This document shows positions 34,458 to 49,400 of a DNA stretch of 64,000 nucleotides, in pieces. The position numbers were made by a program, and so were the translations under genes. The number at the start of each line of letters is the position of its first letter. Position 1 is the stretch's first letter. The stretch spans positions 124,001-188,000 of the forward strand of contig NW_011887292.1 of the NCBI RefSeq assembly GCF_000151315.2. Direction: 5' to 3'. The notes under the pieces are model-generated. The model was not told where the DNA came from. It saw only the letters and a program-made list of their open reading frames with translations, and did not search any database. The stretch comes from Capsaspora owczarzaki ATCC 30864. Its lineage: Eukaryota > Opisthokonta > Filasterea.

Positions 34458-37400
34458 ATGATGTCCCAACGCCCGAGACGGTCGTCCGCCTCGTCATGGT
34501 TGTGCCTCGTCTTGGCGACGCTCATGGCAAGCGCTCTCATCCCCAGGATGGGAATTCAACCCGCAGAGGCCGCCTTCTCATGCACTTCTCCCGATCAAGT
34601 CATATCAACCGGCTTGACGAATGGGCACAATGTCGCGTACACTGTCGCCTTTGCTTCATCCCGCGTTACCGGCATTGCTGCGAACTGCAACCTTGCTTCT
34701 CAAAGCTGGTACTGGCTCCAATTCACCGTCCCCGGCCCTCTCTTGACAGTCACCCTTTCCCTGGTACCAAGCGACGGCGCAACACCCGGTGTCAGCGACA
34801 CGTACCTCATCTTGTATCGGGACAGTTGTGACACACAGCTCGCATGCAACGATGACGCTGCCAGCACTTACTACTCGCGAATTGAAATCCCCTTGGGCGC
34901 GGGCACCTATCGTCTTGCCATTGGCCAGTATTCGACTTCCTCGGCAGGCACTACCTCCAGCGCCAGGATTGTGGTCAAGGCCACCAACAGCTTGTGCAAC
35001 TCGTGCTCCACCTGCCTGTCGCAAACCTGGGCCTGGTTTCCCCCGTACCCAAAGCCGCAGATCTCGTACAACACTGGCTTGACCACGACGGCGAATTCTT
35101 ACACGCTCTACCAAACCACATTCTTGCCGATTGTCGCCCCGGACGATGGCGAGATTTTCATCTCGACCTGTGCTACAGATGGCGTGGTTTGGAGCTCGTC
35201 CGCCCTCGATACGATTGTGGCTGCCTACACGAGTTGCAGCTCAGTCTTGACCGTCATCGATGACAACTGCAACTCTCGTCAAACCCAACTGAGATTCGAT
35301 GTCACCCGCGACCAGCGCTTGAATGTCGCGGTCGGACTCTACCCCTCGGCTTCGTCCGCAGTAACCTCCCAGATTGTCATGACATTTACGTGTAAGGCCG
35401 GCAAGTACGACGATGACAACAATCAAAACACAATGTGCGCTACCTGCCCTGGCATCACGGGCTGCACCTCCTCCATCACGTGCACCACCAACAACAACAT
35501 GCAGTGCACCAGCTGCGACACTGGGCGCTACTTGCTGGAGGGTACGCTTGATAGTTGTCCATTCTGCACAAACAACATTGCTGGTTGCCTGTCCGTGACG
35601 TGCACAACGTCCACGGATCAAGTGTGCACATCGTGCAGTTCCGGCTACTGGCTGAACGGCGGAACCTGCACCCCATGCACAAGCGTCACCTACTGCACGT
35701 CGGCACTGACATGCACCTCGGCGACCACGTCGCAGTGCACGTCGTGCGATGCCAACCACTACGTTTCTCCGGGCACGGCGGTGACTTGCGCAGCGTGCAC
35801 GAGCATTTCGAACTGCGGCTCGCTGCCGACGTGCACCAGTGCGTCGAATTCGCGCTGTCCAGGATGCTCGGGTGGCTTTTACCGCTCTGCCGGCACCTCG
35901 AGCGACACGTGTCCCGCATGCACTCCCATCAGCAACTGCGGCAATGGCCTGACCTGCTCCACCGCCTCCAACAGTCGCTGCGCGTTGTGCTCGACCGGCT
36001 ACTATAACACGGCCGGGTCGGCCACTTCTGCCGACACTTGCAATCTGTGCACGAGCGTTTCCAACTGTGCCGTGACGCCAACATGCTCTGCCGCGAGCGC
36101 GAGCACGTGCGGCAGTTGCACCAACGGATACTATCGCACCGCCGGGCCACCCGATTCGTGCACCATCTGCCCCTCCGTGTCGCAGTGCACATCTGCTGTT
36201 TCGTGCGCCTCTGCAGTCACTTCCCAATGCTCTGCGTGCCAGAGTGGCTACTATTTACTCAAGGGTGCGGCCGACACATGCCCATTGTGCACCCAAATTT
36301 CCAACTGCCTTTCGGTCGAAACATGCTCTTCATCCGCCGATTCGCGCTGCCTCTCTTGCGCGGCCGGCTACTGGCGCAATGCAGGCACAACCAAAGACAC
36401 ATGTGACACTTGCAACCCCGTCAGCAACTGCCAACCCTCGTCCGTCACCTGCTCCACCAGCACGAATTCTGTCTGCGGAACCTGTCTCAGCGGATATTGG
36501 CTCACCTCTGCGTTAGCATGCCAGCAATGCTCAGACGTGTTGCACTGCACCTCCTCCATCACTTGCTCTTCCGCGACCAACTCTCAGTGCACAGGCTGCG
36601 CGGCAGGCTACTTCCTGGTCGACGGCACGGCCGACACTTGCCAGCAATGCTCTGCTGTGCCCAACTGTGCCGGGAGCCTGAGTTGCACCTCCTCGTCCAA
36701 TTCCCGTTGCTCTGGCTGCGCGGCTGGCTTCTATCTGGTGGTTGGAACGACCACCAGCATGGATCAGTGCTTGCCCTGCCAGAGTGTTTCTGGCTGTGCT
36801 ACATCGCCGATTACCTGCACCAGCTCTTCGACTTCTCAATGCGGCTCGTGCGTCGCCGGCCGTTACCTGCTGGACGGAACGGCCGATACTTGTCCGACCT
36901 GCGGGACAGTCGCCAACTGCGTTGGCTCGTCTGTGACCTGTACCACGAGCTCGAACTCTGTCTGCGGTGCCTGTGACAGCGGGTTTTGGCTTGCGTCGCC
37001 AACGGAATGTCGCGCGTGCACGAGCATTGGACAGTGCACCTCAGCACTGACCTGCTCGACCGCACTCAATTCGCAATGCATCAGCTGCACTTCGGGATAC
37101 TACCTTTCCGATGGCTCGGCCGACACCTGCCCTCTCTGCGCCACGGTCGCCAATTGCGCCGCTTCCACCACCTGCACGACTGCAAACGATGCACGCTGCC
37201 CCAGCTGTGCATCAGGGTATTATCTCAGTGCTGGCGCAACGACGACGGCAGACACTTGCTTGCAGTGCCCCGCCATTGCCAACTGCCTGTCTCCCGTCAT
37301 CACTTGCACAAATGCTGGCACGTCTCAGTGCGCGCAGTGCGCAGCAGGCACGTATCTTGTTGACGGCAGCGCTGATTCGTGCGCCACATGCTCCCCTGTG

Positions 37401-40400
37401 GCCAATTGCGTGGCGGGAACCATCACTTGCACCTCGTCGAGCAATTCGGTCTGCGGCACGTGCAACAGCGGCTATTATCTCTCGGCTGGAGCGTGCGTTA
37501 TTTGCCCAGGCATCTCATCCTGCTCATCGGCCGTCACTTGCACCAGTGCCTCAACTTCCCAGTGCACCGAGTGTCTCCCGGGCTACCGCCTGGTCGAGGG
37601 CACTCAAGACTCGTGTCCAGCGTGTGGTTCCATCCAGTATTGCAACTTTGGATCTGTTACATGCACGACTGCATCCGATTCTCGGTGTGCTTCGTGCTAC
37701 TCTGGAACCTACCTCTCGGTCGGCACCTCGTCCACGCCCGACAGGTGTCTGAACTGCCCTCCCATCTCCGGTTGCTCGGGATCCGTCACGTGCGCCAGTG
37801 CCTCTTCTGCACGCTGCTCAGCGTGCGCAAGCGGTCGTTACTTCCAGCCTGGCGCCGTCACAACCCCAACGTCCTCGGATACCTGTCCGCCGTGTACTCC
37901 AGTTTCGGACTGCTTCTCGAGCCTGACCTGCACCGCCATTGATAATTCGCAGTGCACCAGTTGCACTGCTGGCCACTATCTGATTGACAACTCCCCATCC
38001 GTTGCAGACTTGTGTCAAGTGTGTGCTCCCGTCTCGTCGTGCTCGTCCAGCTTGACATGCACATCTGGCGGCAACTCGCAGTGCACTTTGTGTGATGCTG
38101 GCTATTACTTGCTCGATGGCTCCCCTGACACTTGTCCTTCGTGCTCACCGATTACCTCGTGTGTTCCGGGCACCACCACCTGCACCACCTCATCGACTTC
38201 GAGGTGCGGCACATGCAGCTCGGGAACCTTCTTGAATGTTGGAACGCCCACCACTGCAGACTCGTGCAGCACGTGTACTCCCGTCACCAACTGTGCCGTC
38301 GCCGCCACTTGCTCGAGCAGCACCACCTCGCGTTGCGCGACCTGCCGAGCTGGCTTTTACAAGCTGGTGGGAGCATCGTCCGACACTTGCGTTCCGTGCG
38401 CCAGCGTGGCCAGCTGCACGTCCGACCTTACCTGCACCTCTCCAACCGATTCTCAATGCACCTCTTGCAGTGCTGGGTACTATCTGGTTGAAGGCGTCGC
38501 CGATACATGTGCGTCCTGCGCGCCAATCACATCGTGCACCGCTGGGACGGTCACTTGTGCGTCCTCAACCACATCTCGTTGCGGATTGTGTGCTAGCGGC
38601 TTTTATTTTGTTGCGGGCACCAGCTCGAGTCCCGACCAGTGCGTTGTTTGCCCTGCCGTCTCTGGCTGCTCAGCTCCAGTCACTTGCGCCAGCTCGTCCA
38701 CGTCCCGATGCTCTGCTTGCAGCGCAGGCACATACTTTTCGGCTGGCGGTGCTTCGTCGCCGGATCAATGTCTAGCATGCGCTGCAGTTTCTGGCTGCAC
38801 CTCTTCACTCACGTGCAGCTCGGCCACCAGCTCACAGTGCACCAGCTGCAGCGTAGGCAAGTTCTTGGTCGACAATGCATCACCTGTCGCAGACACTTGC
38901 CACGACTGCTCGACCGTTGATTCCTGTGTCGCCGGCCAACTGTCCTGCACTTCATCCAGCGATTCTCAGTGCGCAAGCTGCCAGAGCGGATCCTGGCTCC
39001 AGGATGGTGTGCAGGATGCATGCGTCGCATGTACCGCTGTGTCAAACTGCTTGTCAGCGTTGACTTGCACCTCCGCTTTAACATCGCAGTGCACTGGTTG
39101 CAATTCTGGGTACTTTTTGCTCGACAACCCGAGTACTGTCGCAGACGTTTGCCAAGCTTGCGATTCCGTCGTGGGTTGCACGTCTTCTCTGACGTGCACC
39201 AGTGCGACAACGTCCCAGTGCTCCTCATGCGCTTCTGGTCGGTTTTTAATCGACAAGCCCACCAACCAAGCAGATGTGTGTCAAACGTGCGCTTCCGTTG
39301 ACCAGTGCACCTCTTCGTTGCAATGCACAAGCCCAACCTCGTCGCAATGCACGTCGTGTCAGTCGGGCTACTTTTTAGCGGACAATGCCGCCCCGACTGC
39401 CGACACTTGCCAAGGATGCACTCCTGTCCTGCAGTGCAGCAGCGCGCTCACCTGCACCAGCTCGTCTACTTCCCAGTGCACGACTTGCAACGCCGGATTT
39501 TACCTGTCCGAAGTCGGGATTGCCGATACCTGCGAGCCGTGCTCTGCCGTTTCCAATTGTGCATCGTCGCCGACTTGCTCGTCCAGCACCAGCTCCCAGT
39601 GCACGAGCTGCCAGAGCGGCACTTTCCTGGTCGACAACGCGCCTCCCACGGCTGACGTGTGCCAGACATGCCCCACCATCAACCAGTGCACTTCAGCCAT
39701 TACTTGCACCTCGTCTTCCACCTCGCAGTGTACTCTCTGTGCCGCTGGTACATACTTGATGAATGATGTGCAGGATTCGTGCCCGACCTGTCCTTCGGTC
39801 GCTTCGTGCGTTGGTTCAGTCACGTGCGACTCGGCATCCACCTCTCGATGCAGTGCCTGCGCGGCTGGAACCTACCTGGTTGCTGGTACCGGTTCGACGC
39901 CCGATCAATGCGTTGCCTGCCCTGTTATTGCTGGCTGCTCTGGCTCTGTTACTTGCTCGAGCTCAACCACCTCTCGTTGCTCGTTGTGCCAGTCTGGGCT
40001 GTATCTCACACCTGGCGGCGGCGCATCGCCAGACGTTTGCTCATCCTGCACTCCCATTGCCGACTGCACATCTGGTGTAACATGCATCTCGGCCAGCAGC
40101 TCGCAGTGCACCGCCTGCGCGATTGGCAAATTCCTTGTGGACAATGCCTCGCCATCTGCAGACTTGTGCCAAAGCTGCACGGCCATCGCACAGTGTCACG
40201 GTGTTTTGTCGTGCTCTACGGCGAGCAACTCGCAGTGCACGGCATGCAGCGCTGGTTTCTGGCTGCACGAAGGAGCGCAAGATGCTTGCCAACCCTGCTC
40301 TGACATCACTGGATGCACGTCCGCGCTGACTTGCACGACAGCTGGCGATTCCCAGTGCTCTACATGCGCGAGCGGACGCTATCTCGTCGACGGGATTGCC

Positions 40401-43400
40401 GACATTTGCCAGAGTTGCAGCATCGTGCCTGGTTGCACCTCTTCCCTCACGTGCGTGTCGAGCACATCTTCTCAGTGCTCCTCTTGCCTGTCTGGCCTGT
40501 ATCTTGTCGATAACGCAAGCCCGCTCGCAGACAGTTGCAACACTTGCCCGGGAGTACAAAATTGCACCGTTCCTGTCACTTGCACTTCGGCCTCCACACC
40601 GCAGTGCACGGCTTGCGCGCCGAGCACTTACCTTGAGGACCAGCCCTCCACTGGATCTGATTCATGCATTGGCTGCAACACCGTGGACTACTGCACTGGC
40701 AGCCTGTCGTGCACCTCTGCCAGCACTTCTCAATGCACAGAGTGTGCGGCCGGCCACTATCTGGTCGATGGGACGTCGGACACGTGTCAAACTTGTCCCG
40801 CCATTCTGAATTGCGCGGCCCCCACCACTTGCAGCAGTGCCGTCGCAGTGCGCTGCTCGGCATGTACTGCTGGCTACTTTAAGACTGCAGGCGATGCAAC
40901 TTCGCCGGATCAATGCACACCATGCACGGCCGTGTCTGGCTGCTTGTCCGCCTTGACGTGCACGTCTGCGTCGTCATCGCAATGCACGTCTTGCAGCAGC
41001 GGCTTGTTCCTCGTCAATAATGCTAGTCCCGTGGCAGATGTGTGCTCAACGTGCGCAAGCGTCGCGCAATGCAGCTCTGGGCTGACGTGCGTTTCGAGCA
41101 CGAGTTCTCAATGCACCAGCTGCAATACTGGCTACTTTCTTGTTGATCGCACGTCTCCGACTGCCGACCTCTGTCAGCAGTGTACTGCTGTGGCGCATTG
41201 CTCGGGCCAAGTCACTTGCACTACCGCTTCCAACTCTGTGTGCTCCACTTGCGGTGCCGGCTTTTATCTGAGCGGAGGAAATTGCGTGCCTTGTGCTGGA
41301 ATTGCCGGCTGCAGTGATAGCGTTGTGCAGTGCACCTCGGCGACCAACTCGCGATGTGTCGCCTGCGACGCCGGCTTGTATCGCGCCGGAGGCACTGTTT
41401 CCACTCCCGATGTTTGCCAAGCTTGCAATGCAGTGTCTGGGTGCACGTCCTCTCTCACGTGCACGTCATCGTCTGACTCGCAATGCACTTCCTGCACTGC
41501 AGGGCGCTATCTTCAAGACGTGACGTCGCCAAACGCCGACTCTTGCCCAGCATGTCCGTCCATCTCAAACTGCACCTCCACGCCCGTCACGTGCTCCTCA
41601 GACTCCACTTCGCGATGCACAACGTGCGCATCTGGCACCTATCGGTCCATTGGCGGAGGTTCGTCGCCGGATCTCTGCTCGGCTTGCTCCAGCATTGTCG
41701 GCTGCCAGTCGGCCTTGACTTGCGCCGACGCGTCCAGTTCGCAGTGCACGTCTTGCCGCTCCGGGCGTTACTTGGTCGAAGGAGCGCAAGACACGTGTCC
41801 GAGATGTACAACCATTCCTTCCTGCACGGGCTCTGTTACCTGCTCTTCAGCTGCCGACTCGCGTTGCGATGCGTGTGCTGCCGGCACCTACCTCCTTCAG
41901 GGCGACAGCACTCACGCAGATCAATGCGTGTCTTGCCCGAGCGTCGTCGGATGCTCTGGGTCTGTCACCTGCTCGAGCGCAGTCACCTCTCGATGCACGG
42001 CTTGCACATCTGGCTTGTACTTGGTCTCGGGAACAACCACCCAGCCCGATACTTGCAACTCGTGCACCCCTGTCACCAACTGTGCGTCAGCCTTGACGTG
42101 CATTTCTGCTGGTTCTTCTCAATGCACCTCCTGCAATGCAGGCTCTTTTCTGGTCGACCTGGCTTCGCCAAGCGCAGACTTGTGCACCACATGCGACACT
42201 GTTCCATTCTGCAGTGGTTCTGTCACGTGCACCAGCACGGCGAATGAGCAGTGCACTGCGTGCGTTTCAGGGCATTATCTGCTTGAAGGAACTCAGGACT
42301 CGTGCCCCCCTTGCAGCGCCGTCGCCGGTTGCGCCTCCGCCCCAACCTGCACGTCTGATGTAGATTCTCGTTGCACCACCTGCCAGCCCGGTCGCTACCA
42401 CGCTACTGGAGGTACTGGCGTTGCTGATTCCTGCCCAACATGCTCGAGCATTGTGAACTGCACATCCTCCTTGACCTGCACGACGAGCGGCGACTCTGTC
42501 TGCACGGCTTGCGCCGTGGGTACCTACCGCTCCGCCGGTGTGGTCGGATCGCTGGCTGATTCGTGCACCAACTGCCCTGGCATTGGTGGCTGCACGGGTG
42601 TGCTGTCTTGCACGGCTGTCGGCAATTCTCAGTGCAGTCAGTGCGTTTCTGGCACCTACCTGGTCGATGGCGCGCAAGATTCGTGCGCGACGTGTCTTTC
42701 AATTTCGTCGTGCACTGGAACTGTCACGTGCGATTCGGCATCCACCTCTCGATGCAGTGCCTGCGCGGCTGGAACATACCGGGTTGCTGGTACCGGCTCG
42801 ACGCCCGATCAATGCGTTGCCTGCCCTGCGATCGCTGGCTGCTCTGGCTCTGTTACTTGCGCGAGCTCAACCACATCTCGTTGCTCATCGTGCCAGTCTG
42901 GCTTGTACCTGACACCTGGCGGCTCGTCGGCAGACTTGTGCTCAACCTGTACTCCGATTTCCGGTTGCACATCTGGCGTGACCTGCATCTCGTCCAGCAG
43001 CTCGCAATGCACCGCATGCGCGACTGGCAAGTTCCTCGTGGACAACGCCTCGCCATCTGCAGACTTGTGCTCCGACTGCACGGCCATCGCCCAGTGCAAT
43101 GGCGCCTTGTCGTGCTCCTCTTCGAGCAATTCGCAGTGCACGGCCTGCAGCGCTGGTTATTGGCTGCAAGACGGAACTCAAGACTCTTGCGTGGCCTGCA
43201 CTGCGGTTTCAGGCTGCACCTCTTCGCTGACTTGCACTTCTGCCACCAGCTCCCAATGCACGACTTGCGTCAGCGGCACATACCTCAATGACAATGCGTT
43301 GCCTGCGGCTGATACGTGCAACACTTGCACGCCCGTTCAAAACTGCAGTTCCGCCCTGAGCTGTTCAAGCGGAATCGACTCTGTTTGTTCAACTTGCGAT

Positions 43401-46400
43401 AGCGGCACCTACCGATCGGTTGGCATCGTTGGCAGTGTTGCAGACCGGTGCTTGCGCTGCACGTCCATCTCTGGCTGCACCAGCCCCGTCACCTGCAGCA
43501 GTTCTGCCGATTCGCAATGCGTCTCCTGCGCGAGTGGCCTCTTCTTGAGCGACGGAACTCAGGATCAATGCTCACCCTGCACCAGCATTGTGGGCTGCGC
43601 GGTTCCTCTAACCTGCACGACATCACTCAACTCGCAGTGCTCCAGCTGCTCTCCCGGCCGTCGCCGCCAGCTTGGAGGCTCTGCTGCCGACACTTGCCCC
43701 GTGTGCACCCCGATCTTGAACTGCGACGGGTCTCTTTTGTGCACAACAGCCTCCGACTCCCGTTGCTCAGCATGCGCCTCTGCGTACTGGCTCAGTGTGG
43801 GTTCGGCTGGTGTGTCGGATTCCTGCGTAGCGTGCACTAGCGTGTCACAGTGCACCTCCTCCCTGACATGCGTCTCGAGCAGCTCGTCCCAATGCGCATC
43901 CTGTGCCACTGGATTCTTCCTCCAAGATGCAACTTCTCCCGCCCAGGACTCCTGCGGAACGTGCGCAGCCGTGTCCAACTGTATTGGTACCATTTCCTGC
44001 ACCAGCGCGGCCAACTCTAGGTGCTCTGGATGCGAGACCGGCTATTGGCTGCAGAATGGCGTCAAAGACACTTGCGTTGCTTGTACCGCCGTTTCCGGTT
44101 GCGCCTCGTCCCTCTCATGCAGCTCTGCCACAACATCCCGGTGTGCCGCGTGTAACCCCGGTCAGTACCTTCAAGTGGGCGGCGCGGGAACCCCAGATGC
44201 TTGTCCGACGTGCAGCTCCGTTCCCGATTGTATCGGATCGACCACTTGCACAACTTCCAGCGATTCCGTTTGCTCGAGCTGCGCAAGTGGCACATACCGC
44301 GTTCCAGGCGCTGTCGGCGTTGCTGCCGACTCGTGCACGGCCTGCTTGCCCGTGTCTGGTTGCAACAGCGCGTTGACCTGCGTTTCCGCGACCACCTCGC
44401 AATGCAGCTCGTGCTCGGCGGGTCGTTATTTGGTCGATGCCGAGCAAGACGTGTGTCAACTTTGTCCCTCAGTGCCCTCATGCACGGGCTCAATCACATG
44501 TTCCTCGAGCAGCAACTCTCGCTGCTCGGAATGCGCGCCTGGCACGTATCGTGTCGCTGGCTCCGGTTCCACCGCCGACCAGTGTGTTTCCTGCCCTGGC
44601 ATTGTCGGCTGCCCTGGTAGTATTACCTGCTCAAACTCCACCACGTCCCGATGCTCAGCATGCGCCCCTGGCCGGTTCCTTTCTGTCGGAATCTCTGGTC
44701 AGCCAGACACCTGCCCAACTTGCACATCGGTGCCAGGTTGTCTCTCTGCAATCACTTGCGCTTCGAGCTCCAGCTCGCAGTGCACTTCTTGCCAAACCGG
44801 CACGTTTTTGCTCGACAATGCAGCACCAGTGGCGGATGTCTGCCAGTCGTGCACACTCGTTGGAAACTGTACTTCAACGTTGACCTGCTCATCGAGTTCC
44901 ACGTCACAGTGCACGTCGTGCGCGCCTGGGTTCTGGCTGCAAGATGGCGCCAAGGATACCTGCGTGGCGTGCACTGCTCTGCCTGGATGCACCTCTGCGC
45001 TCACTTGCTCTTCCGCAACCAGCTCGCAATGCTCTTCGTGCGCAGCGGGAACCTTCCTCGTGGACAATGCTTCTCCGACCGCTGACTCGTGCGCGACCTG
45101 CACATCTGTGACTGGATGCACATCGTCATTGACGTGCACCAGCAGCGGTGATTCGGCTTGCACCACCTGCGCTGTCGGAACCTTCCGCGCGGCTGGTGTC
45201 GTTGGCAGCACCGCAGACACGTGCGCGGCCTGCACGCCCGTTGCTGGATGCAATGGTGTGCTGTCTTGCACCACCGCAAGTGATTCGAAATGCACGTCGT
45301 GCGTGGCTGGACTGTTTTTGAATGCTGGTGTGCAAGACCGGTGCACCAGCTGCACGGTGGTTGATGGCTGCACATCGTCGTTGACATGCTCGACTGCCGA
45401 CAATTCGCAGTGCACGTCCTGCACGCCTGGTCGGTTCCTTGTTGAAGGCACCGTGGACATGTGCCAAGCTTGCACGTCGGTTGTCGGTTGCAATGGCGCG
45501 CTGACCTGCACCTCTTCGCAAAACACGCGTTGCTCGTCCTGCCAGAGCGGAACATGGCTGAACACTGGCGGTGCAACGTCCCTTGATGTTTGCGTTGGAT
45601 GCAGCCCCGTTGGAAACTGCACCTCCTCGCTGACATGCGGCTCTGCGACTTCGTCGCAGTGCACCACGTGCGCAGCAGGAACCTACTTGAACGATCAAAT
45701 CGCACCACTTGCGGATGACTGCGTTGGTTGCACGCCCGTTTCACACTGCGCCGGTGCCATCACTTGCACTGGCGCGGGCAACGCGCAGTGCGCGTCCTGC
45801 GCATCTGGCTACTACCGCGCCGCTGGTTCTCCTGATCAGTGCTTGCCTTGCGTCTCCGTGACTGGCTGCGCTGTTGATTTGACTTGCGCGACAAGCAGCG
45901 AATCTCGATGCACCACTTGTCAGCCCGGCCGCTACCGCGCTGCTGGCGGTGCTGGTGTTGCTGATTCCTGCCCAACATGCTCGAGCATTGTGAACTGCAC
46001 ATCCTCCTTGACCTGCACGACGAGCGGCGACTCTGTCTGCACGGCTTGCGCCGTGGGTACCTACCGCTCCGCCGGTGTGGTCGGATCGCTGGCTGATTCG
46101 TGCACCAACTGCCCTGGCATTGGTGGCTGCACGGGTGTGCTGTCTTGCACGGCTGTCGGCAATTCTCAGTGCAGCCAGTGCGTTTCTGGCACCTACCTGG
46201 TCGATGGCGCACAAGATTCGTGCGCGACGTGTCTTTCAATTTCGTCGTGCACTGGAACTGTCACGTGCGATTCGGCATCCACCTCTCGATGCAGTGCCTG
46301 CGCGGCTGGAACATACCGGGTTGCTGGTACCGGCTCGACGCCCGATCAATGCGTTGCCTGCCCTGCGATCGCTGGCTGCTCTGGCTCTGTTACTTGCGCG

Positions 46401-49400
46401 AGCTCAACCACATCTCGTTGCTCATCGTGCCAGTCTGGCTTGTACCTGACACCTGGCGGCTCGTCGGCAGACTTGTGCTCAACCTGTACTCCGATTTCTG
46501 GCTGCACATCTGGCGTGACCTGCATCTCGTCCAGCAGCTCGCAATGCACCGCATGCGCGACTGGCAAGTTCCTCGTGGACAACGCCTCGCCATCTGCAGA
46601 CTTGTGCTCCGACTGCACGGCCATCACGAATTGCACTGGTTCTACCACGTGCACGAATCCAGGATCATCGCAATGCGATGAATGCAGCAGCGGATTTTGG
46701 CTTCAGAATGGCCCAGTGGATGCATGCATCGCTTGTACCCCTGTGGCCTCATGCGTGTCGCAGTTGTCCTGCACCAGTACATCGAGCTCTCAGTGCGACA
46801 CTTGCACTCCAGGGTTTTACCTGGTGGATAACGCTGCACCTGCTGCAGATCTGTGTGCTGCTTGCACCGACATTGCAAACTGCTCTGCGACTGAAACATG
46901 CGTCTCAGCCTCCTCTTCCCAATGCACCGCGTGCAACGCCGGGTCATTTTTGATGGATAACACTTCGCCCGTCGCGGATTCATGCGTCACTTGTTCGCCT
47001 GTTTCTGGCTGTTCCTCCAGCATCACTTGCGTCTCATCATCGAGCTCGCAGTGTACCGTGTGCGCGAGTGGAACATTCCTGGTGGACCATGCGTCGCCAG
47101 TCGCAGATACCTGTCAAGCCTGCTCGACCATCTCGCAGTGCTCCTCACCTGTCACGTGCGCATCTGCCAGTTCGTCACAATGCAGCGCGTGCGCTCCAGG
47201 CTTCTACTTGCACCACGATGTCGCCGACCAATGCTTGCCTTGCACGGGCATTGTGGGCTGCACTGGCTCGCTGACGTGCACGTCGGCGTCTGACTCGCGT
47301 TGCACGTCGTGCACGGATGGATTGTACCTTGCACCCGCCGTCAGTCCCGCGTTCCCCGATACTTGTGCTCCCTGCCCGGCTGTCACTGGCTGCTCGTCAT
47401 CCTTGACTTGCACCTCGAGCAACAGCTCGCAATGCACATCATGCGGTTCCGGTAGCTATCTGCTTGATCAAGCCGCCCCGCAGGCCGACACGTGCCCGCA
47501 GTGCACCCCAATCGCCAACTGTTCTTCGGCGTTATCGTGCACATCCGCAAGCAACTCGCAATGTACAACATGCCTCTCTGGCTCGTACCTTATTGACAAC
47601 CCCGTTGGTGTCGCCGACATTTGCAAGACATGCACCCCAGTTGCGCATTGCACTGGCAGCGTTAGTTGCACAAGCGCGTCCGATTCGGCTTGCTCGAGCT
47701 GCGGCGCTGGCTTTTACCAAGGCCCGAGCAGCACCTGCTTGCCCTGCACAGCCGTCTCCAGCTGCACCTCTGCGCTCACTTGCACTACATCAACGGATTC
47801 ACGCTGCACTTCTTGCACAGCTGGATTGTACCGAGTGACTGGTGCGGCGGGCGTCGCAGATACGTGCGCACCCTGCCCTCCTGTGACTGGTTGCACTTCG
47901 TCCCTGGTCTGCTCGACTCAGTTCGATTCGCAGTGTTCGTCTTGCGCAGCTGGCCGGTATTTGGTTGACCACACTTCTCCACAGGCTGACAGCTGCCCTC
48001 TTTGCGCCAGTGTCGGTCAGTGTGTCTCCGACCTCACATGCGACTCTGCGTCCTCCAGCAGATGCAGCGAATGCACGACTGGCTTTTATCTCTCACCTGG
48101 CTCGGCAGCAACACCGGACATGTGCAACCCGTGCACACCGATTGTGAACTGCACGTCGGCGGTCGCTTGCACCACAGGCGCGAGCTCACGGTGCACATCG
48201 TGTACCGCAGGGACATGGCTTGTCCCGAGCGGATCTGAAGCTCAACCGGATACTTGCCAGCTGTGTCCCGACATTGTCGGCTGCGTCTCTGCCGAGACTT
48301 GTTTGTCTGCAAGCACATCTCGGTGCACCAATTGCGTCGAAGGGACTTACCGCATCGGTGGTTCCGGGTCCACGCCCGACTCGTGCCAGAGCTGCACACC
48401 GGTGGCTGGTTGCACGTCGGCGCTGACCTGCTCTACAAGCGGCAATTCGCAGTGCACAGCTTGTGCCAGCGGAACCTTCCTTGAACATGGGGTCGCTGGG
48501 GCTCCCGATGTGTGCTCGCCCTGCACGGCAGTGCCAAGCTGTACCTCATCACTCACCTGCACGTCAAGCACTACGTCACAGTGCACGTCGTGCGCGCCTG
48601 GGTTCTGGCTGCAAGATGGCGCCAAGGATACCTGCGTGGCGTGCACTGCTCTGTCCGGATGCACCTCTGCGCTCGCTTGCTCTTCCGCAACCAGCTCGCA
48701 ATGCTCTTCGTGCGCAGCGGGAACCTTCCTCGTGGACAATGCTTCTCCGACCGCTGACTCGTGCGCGACCTGCACATCTGTGACTGGATGCACATCGTCA
48801 TTGACGTGCACCAGCAGCGGTGATTCGGCTTGCACCACCTGCGCTGTCGGAACCTTCCGCGCGGCTGGTGTCGTTGGCAGCACCGCAGACACGTGCGCGG
48901 CCTGCACGCCCGTTGCTGGATGCAATGGTGTGCTGTCTTGCACCACCGCAAGTGATTCGAAATGCACGTCGTGCGTGGCTGGACTGTTTTTGAATGCTGG
49001 TGTGCAAGACCGGTGCACCAGCTGCACGGTGGTTGATGGCTGCACATCGTCGTTGACATGCTCGACTGCCGACAATTCGCAGTGCACGTCCTGCACGCCT
49101 GGTCGGTTCCTTGTTGAAGGCACCGTGGACATGTGCCAAGCTTGCACGTCGGTTGTCGGTTGCAATGGCGCGCTGACCTGCACCTCTTCGCAAAACACGC
49201 GTTGCTCGTCCTGCCAGAGCGGAACATGGCTGAACACTGGCGGTGCAACGTCCCTTGATGTTTGCGTTGGATGCAGCCCCGTTGGAAACTGCACCTCCTC
49301 GCTGACATGCGGCTCTGCGACTTCGTCGCAGTGCACCACGTGCGCAGCAGGAACCTACTTGAACGATCAAATCGCACCACTTGCGGATGACTGCGTTGGT

